NCBI GenBank assembly: GCA_964433135.1
Contig: CAYSQW010000013.1
Location: forward strand, 1 to 64,000
Source: CAYSQW01 sp964433135
Lineage (GTDB): Bacteria; Acidobacteriota; Aminicenantia; Aminicenantales; Aminicenantaceae
DNA length: 64,000 nucleotides
Direction: 5' to 3'
Below are positions 61,186 through 64,000 of this stretch, one piece after another; positions within the stretch are counted from its first letter, which is position 1, and each line of letters opens with the position of its first letter. Both the position numbers and the translations under genes were made by a program. The notes beneath the pieces were generated by a model. That model saw only the letters and a program-made list of their open reading frames with translations. It was not told where the DNA came from and ran no database searches.

Positions 61186-62889
61186 ATGAGAATAAAAATA
61201 TTTTCAGCAGTCACCGCCCTCATTTTCTTGACCGGCATGACGATCCCTATCCAAGCGCAAACCGATGATTATACCGAGCCGTCGTTTGTCCGGCTCAGCC
61301 ATATAAGCGGAGGGACATTTCTCCAGCGCGCATCGGATCTGGCATATGAAGAGGGCGAAATCAATATGCCCATCGCCACCGGCGACAGAATCGGAACCAC
61401 CGACGGCAGGGCGGAAATCTGTCTGGGAAACGGGAACTACATCCGATTGGATGAAAACACAAAACTCGATTTCCTACGCCTTCCCGACGCCGAAAATCCG
61501 CTGACACAGATCCAAATCTGGTCGGGAAGCATTTACGCTCGTATCTCCTCCCTTGAAAACGAAAAGGATATCGAAATCCATACTCCCGATGTTTCCTTAT
61601 ACATCCTTGATATCGGTTTGTACCGTTTCGATGCCCGATCGAATCCGGAAACAACGGTCCTGGTTTTTAAGGGACTGCTGGAAGCCGCGGGGAAAGACCG
61701 TTCGGTTCTGGTTAAAGATGCGCAGCGTCTGATCGCTTCCGAAGGCCAGCTTTCGGACAGCCCCAGCATGTTTCTGGCCGTTGCCGACGACGGATTCGAC
61801 ATTTGGAATGAGGACCGCGACACTCAAATATTCAGGCATCTGGCCCAAGAATATCTTCCCGAGGAATTGGATGATTTCGAGACCGAGCTTTCGGATTACG
61901 GGAAATGGACCACGATGGAACCTTACGGTTATGTATGGGTTCCGCAAGGAATGGGCGTCGGCTGGAGACCGTATTCGAACGGACGCTGGATCTGGATGGC
62001 GCAGTGCGGATGGACATGGCTTCCCTACGAATCCTGGGGTTGGGCGCCTTTTCATTACGGAAGATGGCACTGGGACCTGGGGCTCGGCTGGTACTGGATC
62101 CCCACTACGGTTTGGGGACCGAGTTGGGTCGGATGGTACTCCGGCGCCGGCTACTACGGTTGGGCTCCTCTCAGTTATTACGGACATCCCGGGGTCATCA
62201 TCAATAACGCCTATTATGCGCGCTATTCCGATCCTTATCCCATGTCCTCAAGAGCTTTGACCGTCGTCCATAAAAACCAGCTCCAATCCCGTAATCTTTC
62301 CCGCGTCGCATTGAGCGAAACGAAAGTCCGGAGCATTGGAAAAATGAACGTCGTTCGGAGGGGGCCCGATTCCCGACCTGCCTCTTCCAAGTTGTCAGTC
62401 CAGAGGTTGGACAGAGATAACAAGGTGCTTCTCCACCGCGGAGAAAGTCCGGTGCGCTACCGGACCGGCGAATCGAGCACCAACCGCACCGCACGAACCG
62501 GCTCCTTTAAAACGGGATTATCGGAGGCCCGAAAGACACGACCGAGCATGAGCCGAACGCTTTCGACACGTACAAAACGCGGATACCCGTCCTCATCCTC
62601 CATAACATCGAAAACGATTTCACGCGGTTCCGCGTCTCGGTCTTCATTAGGACGATTGTACAATTATATTTCAGGAAGCAGCGGCAGACGGTACATCAAA
62701 AGCTCAAGTTCCCGAAAGTCATCCGGAAGTTCTTCCGGCATCTCATCCCGCAAAACCACTTCCCGCTCTTCCATCAGCCGAAGTCCCTCAAAAAGCTCAT
62801 CTCGTTCCCGCTCCACAACAACGCGAAGCAGCAGGGGGTCGAAAACGAGAAAATCATCCTCCTCCGGATCCAAAGTCAGGAAAAAGTAG
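61186..62889 (+). CDS. FecR/DUF6600-like exported protein with basic Ser/Arg/Lys-rich tail
   Basis: The ATG at 61186 follows GGAGTGGAGGAG and begins a signal peptide (about 1-24). Residues 30-190 resemble a FecR-type domain (G-D-R-I-G-T-T-D-G-R-A-E-I near 65). Residues 235-340 are a tryptophan- and tyrosine-rich repeat region (G-Y-V-W-V-P, W-R-P-Y-S-N-G-R-W, W-G-W-A-P-F-H-Y-G-R-W), matching DUF6600-like proteins. The final 180 residues are low-complexity Ser, Arg, Lys and Thr with almost no hydrophobics. It should be periplasmic or exported; the tail could bind anionic polymers such as cell-surface polysaccharide or nucleic acid. Confidence 0.82.
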   Translation: MRIKIFSAVTALIFLTGMTIPIQAQTDDYTEPSFVRLSHISGGTFLQRASDLAYEEGEINMPIATGDRIGTTDGRAEICLGNGNYIRLDENTKLDFLRLPDAENPLTQIQIWSGSIYARISSLENEKDIEIHTPDVSLYILDIGLYRFDARSNPETTVLVFKGLLEAAGKDRSVLVKDAQRLIASEGQLSDSPSMFLAVADDGFDIWNEDRDTQIFRHLAQEYLPEELDDFETELSDYGKWTTMEPYGYVWVPQGMGVGWRPYSNGRWIWMAQCGWTWLPYESWGWAPFHYGRWHWDLGLGWYWIPTTVWGPSWVGWYSGAGYYGWAPLSYYGHPGVIINNAYYARYSDPYPMSSRALTVVHKNQLQSRNLSRVALSETKVRSIGKMNVVRRGPDSRPASSKLSVQRLDRDNKVLLHRGESPVRYRTGESSTNRTARTGSFKTGLSEARKTRPSMSRTLSTRTKRGYPSSSSITSKTISRGSASRSSLGRLYNYISGSSGRRYIKSSSSRKSSGSSSGISSRKTTSRSSISRSPSKSSSRSRSTTTRSSRGSKTRKSSSSGSKVRKK

Positions 62890-62950
62890 AACACCTTTTC
62901 TATTGAGCTCGTAAAAGAGGGGAACAAACGGGTTTTTTGTATTCGCCTGT

Positions 62951-64000
62951 TTATTTGCCGATGAGGGAATAGTAATCCAAAAGCATCAAATGATCTTCGT
63001 GCGAACAGAATCGGTTCGGTTCGGTTCCGGGAATAAAAACCTCTTTAAACGGAAACAGACAGAACGGCGTCGCCAACAGACCGGTTTTGCGGTCGATCTC
63101 GGCGAATGAAAGGTTCGGAGGCATGATGAATTCTTCTTGCACCACTTCTTCACCATTTTCCTCGGCCAACGCTTTTTCGTCTTCGATCAGGTGACTGAAA
63201 AAATCGATCCACGCCGGCAGAGCGGCTACGGCACCCGACTGACGATCCCCTATGGGGATGCGCCCTTCCCGATGTCCGACCCAAACCCCCGCACACAGGG
63301 AGGGGGAAAACCCCATGAACCAGGCATCGCTGAAATCATCCGTGGTTCCGGTTTTCCCACCCAGAGGTTTATCCAGAAAACGCGCGGCCTGAGCGGTCCC
63401 GCGCAGCACAACGCCCTGCAGGAGCGAGGTCATGATATACGCGATTTGAGGGGAAATGACTTCCTCGGATTCGATTTTGCTCTCTTCCAGTATGTTTCCT
63501 TCCTTGTCTTCGATCCGCGTGATTAAATACGGATGGATCCTGATTCCCTGGTTCGGAAATGTGGTAAAAGCTGAAACCAGTTCGATCATTTTTATTTCGA
63601 AAGCCCCCAGAGACAGCGACAGGTATGGGTAAATGGGAGAAGTGATCCCGAATTTTTTCACGTAATTAACGCCGGTCTGGGGCGAAATATAGTCGAGGAT
63701 CTTGGCGGTCACGATATTCCGTGATTCTTCCAATCCCCAACGCAGCGTGATCCGCCCCTTGTATCTGTGATCGTAATTGGGCGGATCCCAGATCTCTCCC
63801 GACCATTTGTCGGCAAAATCCGTGAGTTCATCTATGATCGGACTGGCGGGCGTGAATCCGTTCTCCAGAGCCGCCGTGTACAACATGGGCTTGACGACGG
63901 ATCCGGATTGACGTGTCGCCTGAGTCGCATTGTTCCATTCGCTTCGCTTGAAGGAATACCCGCCCACCATGGTCTTGATCTGGCCGGTTTGCGGTTCAAT
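62951..64000 (-). CDS. Class A penicillin-binding protein (PBP1A-like), C-terminal part
   Basis: This gene runs off the right edge; the visible 350 codons cover the transpeptidase domain. I see the active serine in G-S-V-V-K-P, S-R-N as the second motif (E-E-S-R-N-I-V), and K-T-G-T-T as the third. The first visible residues E-P-Q-T-G-Q-I-K, then M-V-G-G-Y-S-F, match the segment before the SxxK motif in bifunctional PBPs, so the glycosyltransferase domain should lie outside the window. It cross-links peptidoglycan in the periplasm. The C-terminal extension after KTG, about 100 residues, is usual. It converges with the FecR/DUF6600-like gene. Confidence 0.92.
   Translation of the reverse strand: MEPQTGQIKTMVGGYSFKRSEWNNATQATRQSGSVVKPMLYTAALENGFTPASPIIDELTDFADKWSGEIWDPPNYDHRYKGRITLRWGLEESRNIVTAKILDYISPQTGVNYVKKFGITSPIYPYLSLSLGAFEIKMIELVSAFTTFPNQGIRIHPYLITRIEDKEGNILEESKIESEEVISPQIAYIMTSLLQGVVLRGTAQAARFLDKPLGGKTGTTDDFSDAWFMGFSPSLCAGVWVGHREGRIPIGDRQSGAVAALPAWIDFFSHLIEDEKALAEENGEEVVQEEFIMPPNLSFAEIDRKTGLLATPFCLFPFKEVFIPGTEPNRFCSHEDHLMLLDYYSLIGK

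Noticed and set aside
1..64000. Insertion sequences, prophage genes, CRISPR arrays, rRNA genes or riboswitches
   Set aside because: I looked for transposase or integrase motifs, repeat-spacer patterns and conserved RNA segments and recognised none.

Overview
The window reads as chromosomal DNA of a Gram-negative-type, probably uncultured bacterium. The sequence shows a signal-peptide-bearing TonB-type protein, a predicted outer-membrane beta-barrel, a Wzx/Wzy/Wzz-type polysaccharide locus, a sigma/anti-sigma pair and many exported peptidases. The secreted S9 and M14 peptidases, sulfatase-fold/TPR proteins and TonB proteins recall Acidobacteriota/Aminicenantes-like lineages, but that placement is only an inference; no rRNA is present to test it. 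No insertion sequence, prophage or CRISPR array was seen.

Region 1 (1-23,014) is an exopolysaccharide or capsule locus. It holds an initiating phosphoglycosyl transferase, a Wzy-like polymerase, a Wzx-like flippase, a GT2, two GT4 enzymes and a split Alg14/Alg13-type glycosyltransferase. It also has a Wzz-like chain-length protein, a radical SAM/SPASM protein, two UDP-sugar dehydrogenases (acidic sugars), a small sulfotransferase and a 71-residue ribbon-helix-helix-like protein. Four alkaline-phosphatase-superfamily proteins sit among the assembly genes, often with 4-nt ATGA overlaps. All four, and also the small ribbon-helix-helix-like protein, end in the same short tail, roughly R-L-K-x-L-G-Y-(M/I). 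A fifth AlkP protein at 37.5 kb has the same motif at the end of its enzyme domain. This shared tail, with the odd nucleophile positions of these enzymes, is the strongest candidate for an undescribed system here: a polymer-modifying set whose members may share a docking tag.

Region 2 (23,331-29,470) is a conserved housekeeping operon: phoH-like ATPase, pgpH-type 7TM-HD phosphodiesterase, ybeY, a CorC/TlyC-like CBS protein and era, followed by tRNA-His. Region 3 (29.5-37.3 kb) has a TIGR04076-like protein, then an operon of one S9-family protein that has lost two of its three catalytic residues and two M14 carboxypeptidases carrying EF-hand-like calcium loops, then a small unknown protein and a PilZ protein.

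Region 4 (37.4-51.4 kb) is mixed: a sulfatase-fold/TPR protein, a ferritin-like protein, an exported arginase-family protein, a large class V aminotransferase, a coiled-coil protein, an unknown membrane protein, a c-type cytochrome lipoprotein, a TonB-type protein with an ECF sigma factor and its likely membrane partner, a complete secreted S9 peptidase, and tRNA-Thr(CGT). Region 5 (51.6-64 kb) has an outer-membrane barrel, SMC, a B12-binding radical SAM protein, a sodium/solute symporter with a histone-deacetylase-family enzyme, a repeat-bearing noncoding stretch, a FecR/DUF6600-like protein with a basic serine-rich tail, and the C-terminal part of a class A penicillin-binding protein that runs off the right edge.
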